Part shown: piece by piece, positions 8,037-15,896 of the stretch | How the letters are laid out: every line of letters starts with the position of its first letter | Numbering within the stretch: the first letter of the stretch is position 1 | Assembly: GCA_937926105.1 (NCBI GenBank) | Contig: CALANS010000050.1 | Coordinates: 62,001 to 126,000 of the forward strand | Source: an uncultured Actinomycetes bacterium | Lineage (GTDB): Bacteria; Actinomycetota; Actinomycetes; Mycobacteriales; Nakamurellaceae | DNA: 64,000 nucleotides | Direction: 5' to 3' | Notes under the pieces: model-generated | Told to the model about the DNA's origin: nothing | The model's input: only the letters and a program-made list of their open reading frames with translations | Database searches by the model: none | Translations under genes and position numbers: made by a program

Positions 8037-9435
8037 ACAGCGCGACACCATGGCGATTCCGCCGCAGTCTCCAGCCCTTCGCAGCGCGGTCCGGCGCGCA
8101 ACCGTGCGCCTGGTACCGCTCATCGCCATCCTCTACTTTGTTAATTACCTTGACCGGACGAACATCTCGTTCGCCAAGCTCGACATGAACGATGCACTCG
8201 GGATGGACGAGGCTGCTTACGGCTTCGCCGCCGGCGTGTTCTTCCTGGGCTACTTGCTCTTCCAGGTACCCAGCAATCTGGCGCTGAGCAGGTTCGGAGC
8301 ACGGCGATGGATGGCAACCATCGTCCTGGCGTGGGGGGTGATAGCCACCCTGCTGGCATTCGTGCCGAGCATGACGGTGCTGTCCATCCTGCGGTTCTTC
8401 CTGGGGGTGGCAGAGGCTGGGCTCTTCCCCGGAGCCGTGATGTACCTGGCCATCTGGTTCCCCAAGCAGTATCGCGCGCAGATGATCAGCTGGTTCATGG
8501 TGGCGATCCCCGTGTCCTCGGTGATTGGCTCGCCGCTGTCCACCTACATCATGCAAGCAACGCACGGCTTCCTCGGTCACGCCGGCTGGCGAATCATGTT
8601 CCTAGTGGAAGGCATACCAGCCATCTTGCTCGCCTTCGTGGTGCTGCGGGTGCTAACCGATACCCCGAAGGACGCAACCTGGCTGCGCACCGACGAGCGT
8701 GAGGCGCTCGTCGCCACTCTCGCGGAAGAGGAAGCCGCCGTCACCAAGCAACACCGGAAGCTGTCGGTGGGTCAGGCGTTACTCAACGGGCGCGTTCTGC
8801 TGATCGGTCTCATCGGGTTCGGCGTCCTATACGGGCTCTACGCGGTGAGTTTCTTCATGCCAACGATCGTCGCGGGCTTTTCCCAAGTCTTCAACACGAA
8901 GTTCTCGCTGATCCAGACCGGACTGATCGTGGCGATCCCATTCGCTGTGGCCGGAGTCGCCATGATCATCTGGAGCCGCCACGCGGACCGGACTCGCGAG
9001 CAGGTGTGGCACGTCGCGATCCCGATGACGTTGGGCGGCATCGCGGTGCCGGTGGCACTATATCTCGGCTCGCCGTTTGCCGTGATGATCGCCTTGACAG
9101 TCACGACTGCCGGAGTGCTTATGGCGCTGCCGGTCTTCTGGTCCATCCCTGGGAACTTCCTCACCGGCGCTGCGCTGGCCGGCGGCTTCGGGGTGGTCAA
9201 TACCGTGGCACAGATCTCGGGCTTCATCGCGCCGTACGTGACGGGCTGGGCCTCCGATCTGACCGGGTCGAACAGGACCGGTCTGTGGATCGTCGGGGTC
9301 GCCATGGTGCTGAGCGCGATCCTGACGGTGGCGATCGGCGCTGCGCCCCGCCCCAAGGGGGATCCGGCGGTGGCCGCCAAGCCCGCTGTACCCACCTTGG
9401 AGGCAGCCGGGCTGGAAGCACCCGCGTTGGATTGA
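8029..9435 (+). CDS. MFS transporter, anion:cation symporter (ACS) family
   Basis: Twelve-helix major facilitator, 468 aa. The start region YFVNYLDRTNISFAKL is diagnostic of the ACS family (tartrate, phthalate and glucarate/organic-acid carriers), as is the loop motif FLGVAEAGLFPGAVMYLAIWFP. It probably imports an organic anion used by the cluster. GTG at 8029 overlaps the hydrolase 3' end by 8 bp with AAGGGA upstream. Followed after 31 bp by the molybdoenzyme gene. Transport direction and substrate are inferred from family only. Confidence 0.9.
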   Translation: MSEQRDTMAIPPQSPALRSAVRRATVRLVPLIAILYFVNYLDRTNISFAKLDMNDALGMDEAAYGFAAGVFFLGYLLFQVPSNLALSRFGARRWMATIVLAWGVIATLLAFVPSMTVLSILRFFLGVAEAGLFPGAVMYLAIWFPKQYRAQMISWFMVAIPVSSVIGSPLSTYIMQATHGFLGHAGWRIMFLVEGIPAILLAFVVLRVLTDTPKDATWLRTDEREALVATLAEEEAAVTKQHRKLSVGQALLNGRVLLIGLIGFGVLYGLYAVSFFMPTIVAGFSQVFNTKFSLIQTGLIVAIPFAVAGVAMIIWSRHADRTREQVWHVAIPMTLGGIAVPVALYLGSPFAVMIALTVTTAGVLMALPVFWSIPGNFLTGAALAGGFGVVNTVAQISGFIAPYVTGWASDLTGSNRTGLWIVGVAMVLSAILTVAIGAAPRPKGDPAVAAKPAVPTLEAAGLEAPALD

Positions 9436-9466
9436 GCGGAGCTGCGGGAATGCAGCTCCCACGTCG

Positions 9467-10489
9467 ATGGGAGTCAAGAGGGCAGTGTTAGACGACCTGC
9501 GGATGGACCCAGCGGACAAGACCGTCATCTACGATCCGCCGAGAGACGCGCTGGACAGCTTCATCACCGACAACGACGAGCACTACGTCCTGGTCGGTCT
9601 GGGAGTCGCGCATCAGGATGATCACGAATGGTGCATCGAGATCATCGGTGACCTGGACAACCCCAGTGTGCTGGACCTCGCGACCTTGATGCAGATGCCG
9701 CAGACCACCTTCTGCGCCACGCTCGAATGCGCCGGCGATCCGCTGCGACCCGACCTGCCCGTCCGGCGGGTGAGCACGGCCCGCTGGACAGGCGTGACGA
9801 TAGCCAGCGTATTGGAGCTGGCCGGCCTCCGATCGACCGACGGATACCTGTGGATGGACGGGGCAGACCACGGCGTGTACCGTCCGGGGTCTGCTGTGGC
9901 AGAACGCGTCTCGTACTACCGAAAGGACATCCCACTAGAGCGAGCCGTCTCCGGCGGCGCGCTTCTGGCCACGCACATGAACGGTGTGCCGATCACGCCC
10001 ATCCATGGGGCACCGGTGCGCGCGCTGATCCCTGGATATTACGGGACCAATTCGGTCAAGTGGATCCGTCGCCTGATCGTGGCGTCTGGGCGTCCGTCCG
10101 GACTCTTCGCCAGCGTCATGTACAACGACCCAGTGATCGTCGACGGCGCGATCGAGCGGCGGCAAGCCGGTCGGGTCGGCGTCAACTCGCTCGTCACCAG
10201 CCATGACCAGGGTGCGCGGCTGGCCGTGGGGGTCCACGCGATAGCAGGCTGGGCGTGGGGAGATCTCGAGGTGGCAAATGTGGTGGTTCAGGTCGACGAC
10301 GGGGCGACAGCCCGCGCGGATCTGGGGCCTCGAGAGGACTTCGCGTGGCAGAGGTTCACCGCCCAGGTGACGCTCGATCGACCGGGAACCCATTCGATCG
10401 CGGTGCGCGCAACTGATGTTGCCGGAGACTCTCAGCCCGACGATGTGCATATCAACCAGGCATTTCGGCTGGAAGTCCAGGTCGACTGA
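9467..10489 (+). CDS. Sulfite-oxidase-family molybdopterin oxidoreductase
   Basis: Molybdopterin-binding enzyme of the sulfite oxidase fold. The probable Mo-coordinating Cys88 lies in LECAGD, and RWTGV followed by HGAPVRALIPGYYG are hallmarks of the cofactor domain; the last 110 residues match the immunoglobulin-like dimerisation domain. There is no twin-arginine signal or heme domain, so it appears cytoplasmic or depends on a partner not encoded here. 340 aa. The start is uncertain: ATG 9467 lacks a ribosome site, while GTG 9485 has AGAGGG but too close. Fourth gene of the nitrilase cluster. Sulfite oxidation would imply a sulfur-containing substrate, but the family also oxidises other compounds. 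Confidence 0.85.
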   Translation: MGVKRAVLDDLRMDPADKTVIYDPPRDALDSFITDNDEHYVLVGLGVAHQDDHEWCIEIIGDLDNPSVLDLATLMQMPQTTFCATLECAGDPLRPDLPVRRVSTARWTGVTIASVLELAGLRSTDGYLWMDGADHGVYRPGSAVAERVSYYRKDIPLERAVSGGALLATHMNGVPITPIHGAPVRALIPGYYGTNSVKWIRRLIVASGRPSGLFASVMYNDPVIVDGAIERRQAGRVGVNSLVTSHDQGARLAVGVHAIAGWAWGDLEVANVVVQVDDGATARADLGPREDFAWQRFTAQVTLDRPGTHSIAVRATDVAGDSQPDDVHINQAFRLEVQVD

Positions 10490-10504
10490 CAGCTCGGTTC
10501 ACGG

Positions 10505-10935
10505 CGCCGGTCACGAGGCGTGCCCTTGCGGTACTGGTGGTCATCTCGCTGACCGGGCGGCTGCCATCTCCCAGCCATCGACGGCAGCGACCGACGTCCG
10601 GGCCGCCGCGCTGTCCATCGAGAACTGGGCGCTCGCCGACGACGCCGCCAACTACGTCGCCACGCAGGGCACTGGGAGCCCGATCCAGTAGTACTGGCTC
10701 CGATCGGTGGAGGAACAGTTCTCCCTGATCTGGCCGATGCAATTCGTTTCAGCCACGACGGGGCTGCGGCCTCGGTGCGACGCGGCCGGCGCCGGCGCCG
10801 CCGGGTCAGGCATGCCCGGCCGCGAGTCGTAACCGTGGTAGCCGCAACGATCCTGATTGGCTCGCCGGCGTATTCGGTGTCCGACACGGTTGTCAACCCG
10901 GCGGTCGCCTACCCCGTCACCGCCTGCGTATCCAC
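10505..10935 (+). pseudogene. Relic of an acyltransferase-3 (OafA/YrhL-type) membrane protein
   Basis: Three displaced reading frames each preserve part of a family-3 membrane acyltransferase in the expected order: VTRRAL with a hydrophobic stretch near 10510, then DVRAAALSIENW near 10590, a TAG, the hallmark SVEEQFSLIWP near 10710-10745, and finally SPAYSVSDTVVNPAVAYPVT near 10860-10915. Intact members carry these blocks in one frame with SVEEQFYLIWP. The conserved N-terminal catalytic His region and the C-terminal half are gone. This explains the otherwise empty space after the molybdoenzyme gene. Confidence 0.75.
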
Positions 10936-10973
10936 ATCCAGCGCCGACACGGTGCCGGGCCCGGCACCCTTGG

Positions 10974-11550
10974 CTACGCCGCCAGCAACCGGGCGATCTC
11001 CGTCTGGCCCTTCGAACGGGCATGCTGCAGTGCCGTGACCCCACTCCGATCGGCGATCGACGCGTCTGCGCCGTGCGCCAGCAGGATCCGGACGATCTCC
11101 TGGTGATCCTTGCCGCCGCTGCCGAGGATAACCGCCTCCAACAGCGCGGTCCACCCGAGATCGTTCACGTGATTGATGTCGATGCCAGTTCGGACCGCGC
11201 TGCCGGACGTAGTCGACATGCCCACGCTCGGCCGCCGGAATCAGCGCCGTGCCGCCGAAACGGTTGTAGATCGTAAAGTCCGGGTGGTGCGGCAACAGCA
11301 CCTCCAGCATGGCGGGGCTGCCCGTCACCCCGGTTACCAGCACCGGCGTATCCGACTGATCATCGATCGCACTGACGTCGGCCCCGAGCCCGACCAGCAC
11401 CCGCGCGGCCGGCTGCCGGTCCGCCGCGGCCGCCAGCAGCAACGCGGTGCGCCGCCGCCCATTGTGTGCCTCCAGATCGGCCCCCGACCGCATCGCCAGA
11501 GCGACCAGGTCGGCGTCACCGGACTCGGCGGCACCGAGCAGCGCGGACGG
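10974..11550 (-). pseudogene. Ankyrin-repeat protein gene, frameshifted
   Basis: The N-terminal part (from about 11550 down to 11210) reads AAESGDADLVALAMRSGADLEAHNG followed by ankyrin units; the C-terminal part (11205-10974) continues the repeats in another frame (TGIDINHVNDLGWTALLEAV, then ILLAHGADASIADRSGVTALQHA) and ends in a normal stop. The two join if one base is restored near 11205. Ankyrin proteins are binding scaffolds with no enzymatic role. The 5' end abuts the truncated response regulator and any original start is missing or only a few codons away. Decay or a sequencing error are both possible for the frameshift; the neighbouring relics favour decay. Confidence 0.75.
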
Positions 11551-12149
11551 GGCTGGGCGCGCTGATCGGATCGACCGACGATCTCACGGTCGTGGGTGAG
11601 GCTCACGATCTGGCATCCGCGTTGGCGGTCGTCGAAACCGAACGACCCGACCTGGTGTTGATGGACCTCAACCTGGGCGACACCGTGGACGGAATTGCCG
11701 TCACCACTGCGCTACTGGAACGAGCACGCGCGGAGGGCAACGGTCCTGCGCTCCGGGTGCTGGTGTTGACCACGTACGACACCGAGGCCGACATCCTGGC
11801 AGCAATGGAGGCCGGTGCGACCGGTTATCTGCTGAAAGACACGCCGCCGCAGGAGTTGTTCCACGCGATCCGGTCCGCGGCCAGGGGTAACACCGCGCTC
11901 TCCGGGTCAGTGGCCGCCACGCTGGTGCGACGGGCCAGCAGCCCGGAGCCCACGGTGACGGATCGAGAGGTCGAGGTACTGCGGTTGCTCGCGCGCGGCC
12001 TGGGCAACAAGGAGATGGCCCGGGAATTGCTGGTCAGCGAGGCCACGGTCAAATCGCACCTGTCGCACATCTACGGCAAGCTCGGCGTCGACACCCGGGC
12101 CGGTGCGGTCGCCGCCGCGATCGAACGCCACATCATCCGGCCCACCTGA
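11548..12149 (+). pseudogene. NarL/LuxR-type response regulator lacking its N-terminus
   Basis: From RTGLGALIGSTDDL onward the translation is a standard NarL-family regulator: phosphoacceptor Asp in VLMDLNLGD, a receiver ending in KDTPPQELFHAI, and a LuxR helix-turn-helix (DREVEVLRLLARGLGNKEMA, then VKSHLSHIYGKL). The first 15-20 residues, containing beta-1 and the acidic pair that binds Mg2+, are absent; upstream in-frame codons are antisense ankyrin sequence. No cognate sensor kinase is present. Without the acidic pocket phosphorylation should fail, so it is called a 5'-truncated gene, although an in-frame ATG at 11466 could still give a chimeric product. Confidence 0.75.
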
Positions 12150-12200
12150 GCATCGGAAATAGGCGGGCGACCTCCCGCGCATCCGGCGCAAGACGCGCCG

Positions 12201-12881
12201 TCAGAGTTGCAGGCGGTAGCCCATGCCAGGTTCGGTGATGATGTGTCGTGGCCGGTTGGCTTCGGGTTCCAGCTTCCGACGCAGCTGCGCCACGTAGATG
12301 CGCAGATAGCTGGGGTCGGTGTGATCGGGTCCGCCGCGGAGCCGATCGAACAGTTCACGTCGGGGCACCAGCCTGCCGGGCTGACGCGCCAGTACTTCCA
12401 GCAGGTGCCATTCGGTCGGGGTCAGGTGCACCCGGCTGCCGTCGGCATCGCTGGCGGTCTTGGCGGTGAAGTCAACGGTGACGGTCCCGATCCTGAGAGC
12501 GGCGGTGGCCTCGGCCGGGTTCGCGCGCCTGGTCATCGCCCGCAGCCGGGCCAGTAGCTCGTCGATGCTGAAGGGCTTGGTGACGTAGTCGTCGGCACCA
12601 AGGTCGAGGGCGGTGACCTTGTCCTGGCTCGACGTGCGGGCGGACAACACGATGATCGGTGTTCGGAGGTGGGCGCGCACGCCCCGGATCACGTCGAAGC
12701 CCGACAGGTCGGGCAGCCCGAGATCGAGGATAATCGCCTCGGGTGCGGGGTCGCTTGTCGCCGCCGCAAGCGCTCGGGAGCCGGTGTCGGCCTCGATCAC
12801 CTGGTGACCGCGGGCGGTCAGGTTCAGCGCGAGCGCGCGCAGCAGCGGGCGCTCGTCCTCGACAACCAGCACCCGGCTCAT
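12201..12881 (-). CDS. kdpE: Two-component response regulator KdpE
   Basis: OmpR-family activator of the kdpFABC operon. Receiver domain residues 1-120 with acidic pair Glu8-Asp9, phosphoacceptor Asp in IILDLGLPD, Thr/Ser near 80 and Lys in VTKPFS; winged-helix DNA-binding domain 130-226 ending in EPGMGYRLQL, characteristic of KdpE. 226 aa, full length. Encoded 28 bp downstream of kdpD and co-transcribed with it, divergent from the structural genes. Confidence 0.95.
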   Translation of the reverse strand: MSRVLVVEDERPLLRALALNLTARGHQVIEADTGSRALAAATSDPAPEAIILDLGLPDLSGFDVIRGVRAHLRTPIIVLSARTSSQDKVTALDLGADDYVTKPFSIDELLARLRAMTRRANPAEATAALRIGTVTVDFTAKTASDADGSRVHLTPTEWHLLEVLARQPGRLVPRRELFDRLRGGPDHTDPSYLRIYVAQLRRKLEPEANRPRHIITEPGMGYRLQL

Positions 12882-12909
12882 CGGTACCTACGGCTCTTCA
12901 CGCCAGCGC

Positions 12910-15447
12910 TCATCGCGGCACCTGGCCGGCCGAGCGCAGCGTGATGACGAAGGTCGCGCCGCCGCCGGGTGTCTCCTCGGCAGCGACGGTTCCGCCCATG
13001 GCCTCGGTGAATCCGCGGGCGACGGCCAGCCCGAGTCCGACGCCGACGCCGTCCCGGGGCGCATCGCCATGGCGGTGGAAAGCGGCAAAGATGTCCCCGA
13101 CCTGCGCATCTGGGACGCCGGGGCCCCGGTCGATGACCCGCAGCTGCACCTGTCCGGCGTGCTCACTCGCGGCGAGGTGGACGGGATGTCCGGGCGGCGA
13201 GTAACGCAGGGCGTTTTGCACGAGATTGACCACGACCTGCTCGAGGAGCCCGGCGTCGGCGTGTACCTCGGCCAGGTCCATGGGCACGTCGACGGTGATC
13301 GACCCGGGAGCTGCGCCGAGGTGATCGAGCGCGCGGGCCACGACATCGTCCAGGCCCACAGGCATGGCCAGCACGGGGAGCACGCCGGCTTGCAGCCGCG
13401 ACATGTCCAGCAGATTGGTGACCAGCCCGGTGAGCCGATCCAGCGCGGAATCGGCGTCGGCCAGGAATTCCCGCCGGTCCGCGTCCGACCAGGCGACGTC
13501 GCCGACCTGCAGGCTGGAGACCGCCGCCTTCGCCGCGGCAATCGGTGTCCGCAGGTCGTGGCTGACGGCGCTGAGCAACGCGGTGCGCACCCGCTCGGAC
13601 TCTGTGAGCAGGTCCATGGCCCTGGCGGCTTCGGCGAGTTGCCGCTGCTCGTAGGCGACGGCGACCTCGGCGGCAAACGCCGACAACAGGCGCTGATCCT
13701 CGGCGTGCAGCTGGTGGCCTCGCAGCACCAGGACGCGATCGGGGTCGATCTCGGCGGCGCCGTCACCATCCGCGGGTTGGACCGGGGGCTCGTCCCCGAC
13801 CGCGGCCAAAACCGTCCATCCGCTGCCGGTGCTGGACGCTGCCCCATCCACGCGGCGCAGCAGGCTGACGCCTCGCATGGTGAAGGTCTCCTGCACCCGG
13901 GCGAGCAGCGCGGGCAGCGCCTGCTCACCGCGCAGCAGGCTTCCCGCTAGCGCTGCCAGGATCTCCGCCTCGGCACCGCGCCGCGCCGCCAACACCGAAC
14001 GCCGCGCCGACCGGTCGACGACCTGGGACACCAACAGCGCCACCAGCAGAAAGATGATGACCGCGAGGATGTTGTCGGCCTCCGCGATGGTGAAGGTGTA
14101 GATCGGCTCGGCGAAGAAGTAGTTCAGCAGCAAGCTGCCCGCAACCGCGGCGAGCAGGGCGGGCCAAAACCCACCGACAAGGCTGGTGACAACCACGATC
14201 AGCAGGTAAATCGCCAGGTCGCTGTCGAAGCTGATCTGGCCTCGGACCAGAGTCAGGATGGGTGTGACGGCCGCGAGCAACACCGCGGCGGCCAACAGCC
14301 CGGTGATCCGGCGGCGTAGTGAGAGACCGTAGCCGAACGAGGGCAGGCTCCGGCCGCGTCCGGCGTAGTCGTGACTGACGATGTGAGTGTCGATCGGCCC
14401 CGACAGCCTGGTGACGGTGGCACCGACGCCTGGGCCGGCAAGGGCGGCGAACAGCGGACGACGCCGGGAGGCGCCCAGCACAATCTGAGTCGCGTCGACG
14501 GCGCGGGCGAACTCCAACAGGGCCTGGGCGACGTCGCCGCCGACGACCGAGTGGTAGCTGCCGCCGAGCGATTCGACCAGTCTGCGCTGCGCCGTCAGGG
14601 CGGCGATGCCGCTCTCCGCAAGGCCGTCGCCGCGAGTGACGTGGACGGCCAGGAGTTCGCCACCGGCGCTGCGGGCGGCGATACGGGCGGCTCGGCGGAT
14701 CAGCGTGTCGCCCTCCGGGCCACCGGTGAGCGCAACCACGATCCGCTCGCGAGTCTCCCACGGCGCGGCGATGCCGTGCTGTTCGCGGTAGCGCTGCATT
14801 CCCTCTTCGACTTGATCGGCGAGCCACAGCAGTGCCAATTCTCGGAGCGCGATGAGGTTGCCGGGGCGAAAGTAATTGCCCAGCGCGGCATCCACCTTTT
14901 CCGGCGGGTAGATGTTCCCGTGCGCCATCCGGCGCCGCAGCGCCTCGGGTGTCATGTCGACCAGTTCGATCTGTTCGGCTGCACGGACGACCGCATCCGG
15001 CACGGTTTCGCGCTGCGGCACTTTGGTGATCTGCGCGACGACGTCGCCCAGCGATTCCAGGTGCTGGATGTTGATGGTGCTGATCACGTCGATTCCGGCG
15101 TCCAGCAGCGCCTCGATGTCCTGCCAGCGCTTGGCGTGGGGGCCGGAGCCGGGGACGTTGGTATGCGCGAACTCGTCGACCAGCGCGACCTCCGGGCGGC
15201 GCGCCTGCACCGCTTGCAGGTCCATCTCCTCGAAGGTGGCGCCGCGGTGATCGACCCGCTGGCGCGGAATCACCGGGAGGTCACCGAGCCGCTCGGCGGT
15301 GTGCGGGCGGCCGTGGTCTTCCAGGTAGCCGACGACGACGTCGGTACCGCGTGCGCGCCGCCGGCGGCCCTCGTCGAGCATGGCGTACGTCTTGCCCACA
15401 CCCGGCGCCGCGCCGAGGTAGATGCGCAACACGCCACGTGCGGCCAT
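12910..15447 (-). CDS. kdpD: Turgor/K+-sensing histidine kinase KdpD
   Basis: Membrane sensor kinase for low K+ or osmotic stress. ATG 15447 has GGAGGT 4 bases upstream and starts the KdpD N-domain directly with MAARGVLRIYLGAAPGVGKT (Walker A 12-20). Order: KdpD N-domain 1-220 with DEFAHTN, universal-stress-like domain about 240-360, four transmembrane helices about 390-500, GAF-like region, HisKA with phosphoacceptor His in SHDLRTP, and HATPase with NALRY, DRGPG and GVGLGLAV. 845 aa. The kinase and regulator are divergent from kdpFABC as in mycobacteria, rather than distal in the operon as in E. coli. Confidence 0.95.
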   Translation of the reverse strand: MAARGVLRIYLGAAPGVGKTYAMLDEGRRRRARGTDVVVGYLEDHGRPHTAERLGDLPVIPRQRVDHRGATFEEMDLQAVQARRPEVALVDEFAHTNVPGSGPHAKRWQDIEALLDAGIDVISTINIQHLESLGDVVAQITKVPQRETVPDAVVRAAEQIELVDMTPEALRRRMAHGNIYPPEKVDAALGNYFRPGNLIALRELALLWLADQVEEGMQRYREQHGIAAPWETRERIVVALTGGPEGDTLIRRAARIAARSAGGELLAVHVTRGDGLAESGIAALTAQRRLVESLGGSYHSVVGGDVAQALLEFARAVDATQIVLGASRRRPLFAALAGPGVGATVTRLSGPIDTHIVSHDYAGRGRSLPSFGYGLSLRRRITGLLAAAVLLAAVTPILTLVRGQISFDSDLAIYLLIVVVTSLVGGFWPALLAAVAGSLLLNYFFAEPIYTFTIAEADNILAVIIFLLVALLVSQVVDRSARRSVLAARRGAEAEILAALAGSLLRGEQALPALLARVQETFTMRGVSLLRRVDGAASSTGSGWTVLAAVGDEPPVQPADGDGAAEIDPDRVLVLRGHQLHAEDQRLLSAFAAEVAVAYEQRQLAEAARAMDLLTESERVRTALLSAVSHDLRTPIAAAKAAVSSLQVGDVAWSDADRREFLADADSALDRLTGLVTNLLDMSRLQAGVLPVLAMPVGLDDVVARALDHLGAAPGSITVDVPMDLAEVHADAGLLEQVVVNLVQNALRYSPPGHPVHLAASEHAGQVQLRVIDRGPGVPDAQVGDIFAAFHRHGDAPRDGVGVGLGLAVARGFTEAMGGTVAAEETPGGGATFVITLRSAGQVPR

Positions 15448-15593
15448 CGGACCTCCTGCCTTACCCGTCGCTTGACAGCATTGCCTGAATTGCTGGCAAC
15501 GGTGCCTGGCTTTTGTGCCCGACCACCTGGTCGAGTGCGTGGCCCGAGAGCGCTGCCTACCAGCCAACAGCATGACGCGTGTCGGAGGTGGGA

Positions 15594-15611
15594 GGAACGC
15601 GTGAGCGTTCC
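15594..15611 (+). promoter_or_regulatory. Hairpin in the kdp leader
   Basis: GGAACGC and GCGTTCC form a perfect 7-bp stem around the tetraloop GTGA, a GNRA-class loop, about 115 bases before the first kdp-operon ORF. It lies in the 279-bp divergent region between kdpD and kdpF that must hold both promoters and the KdpE sites. Function unknown; it could be an RNA leader structure or a protein site. Confidence 0.4.
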
Positions 15612-15726
15612 GTGAAGATCCGGCGGCGCAGACCAAGTTCGGGTTTCTGGGCGCGTTGACTGCCAGGTGAACCGGCGGCACCAACGGGCCGGCGGACGGC
15701 GCAGGCGATGAGGGTGGGCAGCAAGC

Positions 15727-15810
15727 GTGACGGACGTGGTGTTTGTCGTGGTGATCCTGGCGGTATTTGCCGTGCTCGCGCTGTGCGCGAAGGGAGCGGA
15801 TCGGCTGTGA
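15727..15810 (+). CDS. 27-residue single-helix membrane microprotein upstream of kdpF
   Basis: GTG 15727 opens a 27-codon frame encoding [20 protein letters not shown] followed by AKGADRL: one hydrophobic helix with a charged C-terminal tail. Its TGA overlaps the kdpF GTG as GTGA, the same coupled junction found between kdpB and kdpC, which strongly suggests it is translated. GAGGGTGGG lies upstream. From memory, similar small ORFs precede kdpF in other actinobacteria. It is distinct from KdpF, which follows intact. A small accessory subunit or assembly peptide of the Kdp ATPase is inferred. Confidence 0.65.
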   Translation: MTDVVFVVVILAVFAVLALCAKGADRL

Positions 15811-15896
15811 GCGCAGTGAACCTGGTTGGGCTGGGCCTGGCCGCGCTGATCGCCATCTTCGTGGTGTTGGCGCTGATCTTCGCCGAGAGGCTGTGA
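15807..15896 (+). CDS. kdpF: Kdp K+-ATPase small subunit KdpF
   Basis: 29-residue one-helix peptide ([20 protein letters not shown] then LALIFAERL) that stabilises the KdpABC complex in the membrane. Size, position directly before kdpA and the C-terminal FxERL pattern are typical of KdpF. GTG 15807 overlaps the upstream microprotein stop by 4 bases, and its own TGA shares one base with the kdpA ATG, so the three cistrons are translationally chained. Confidence 0.88.
   Translation: MSAVNLVGLGLAALIAIFVVLALIFAERL

Noticed and set aside
14371..15615. 414-codon plus-strand frame opposite kdpD
   Set aside because: Shadow of the KdpD N-domain, no ribosome site.
15448..15726. Possible c-di-AMP (ydaO) riboswitch before kdp
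   Set aside because: The conserved internal sequences of that class could not be found; only a simple hairpin is visible.
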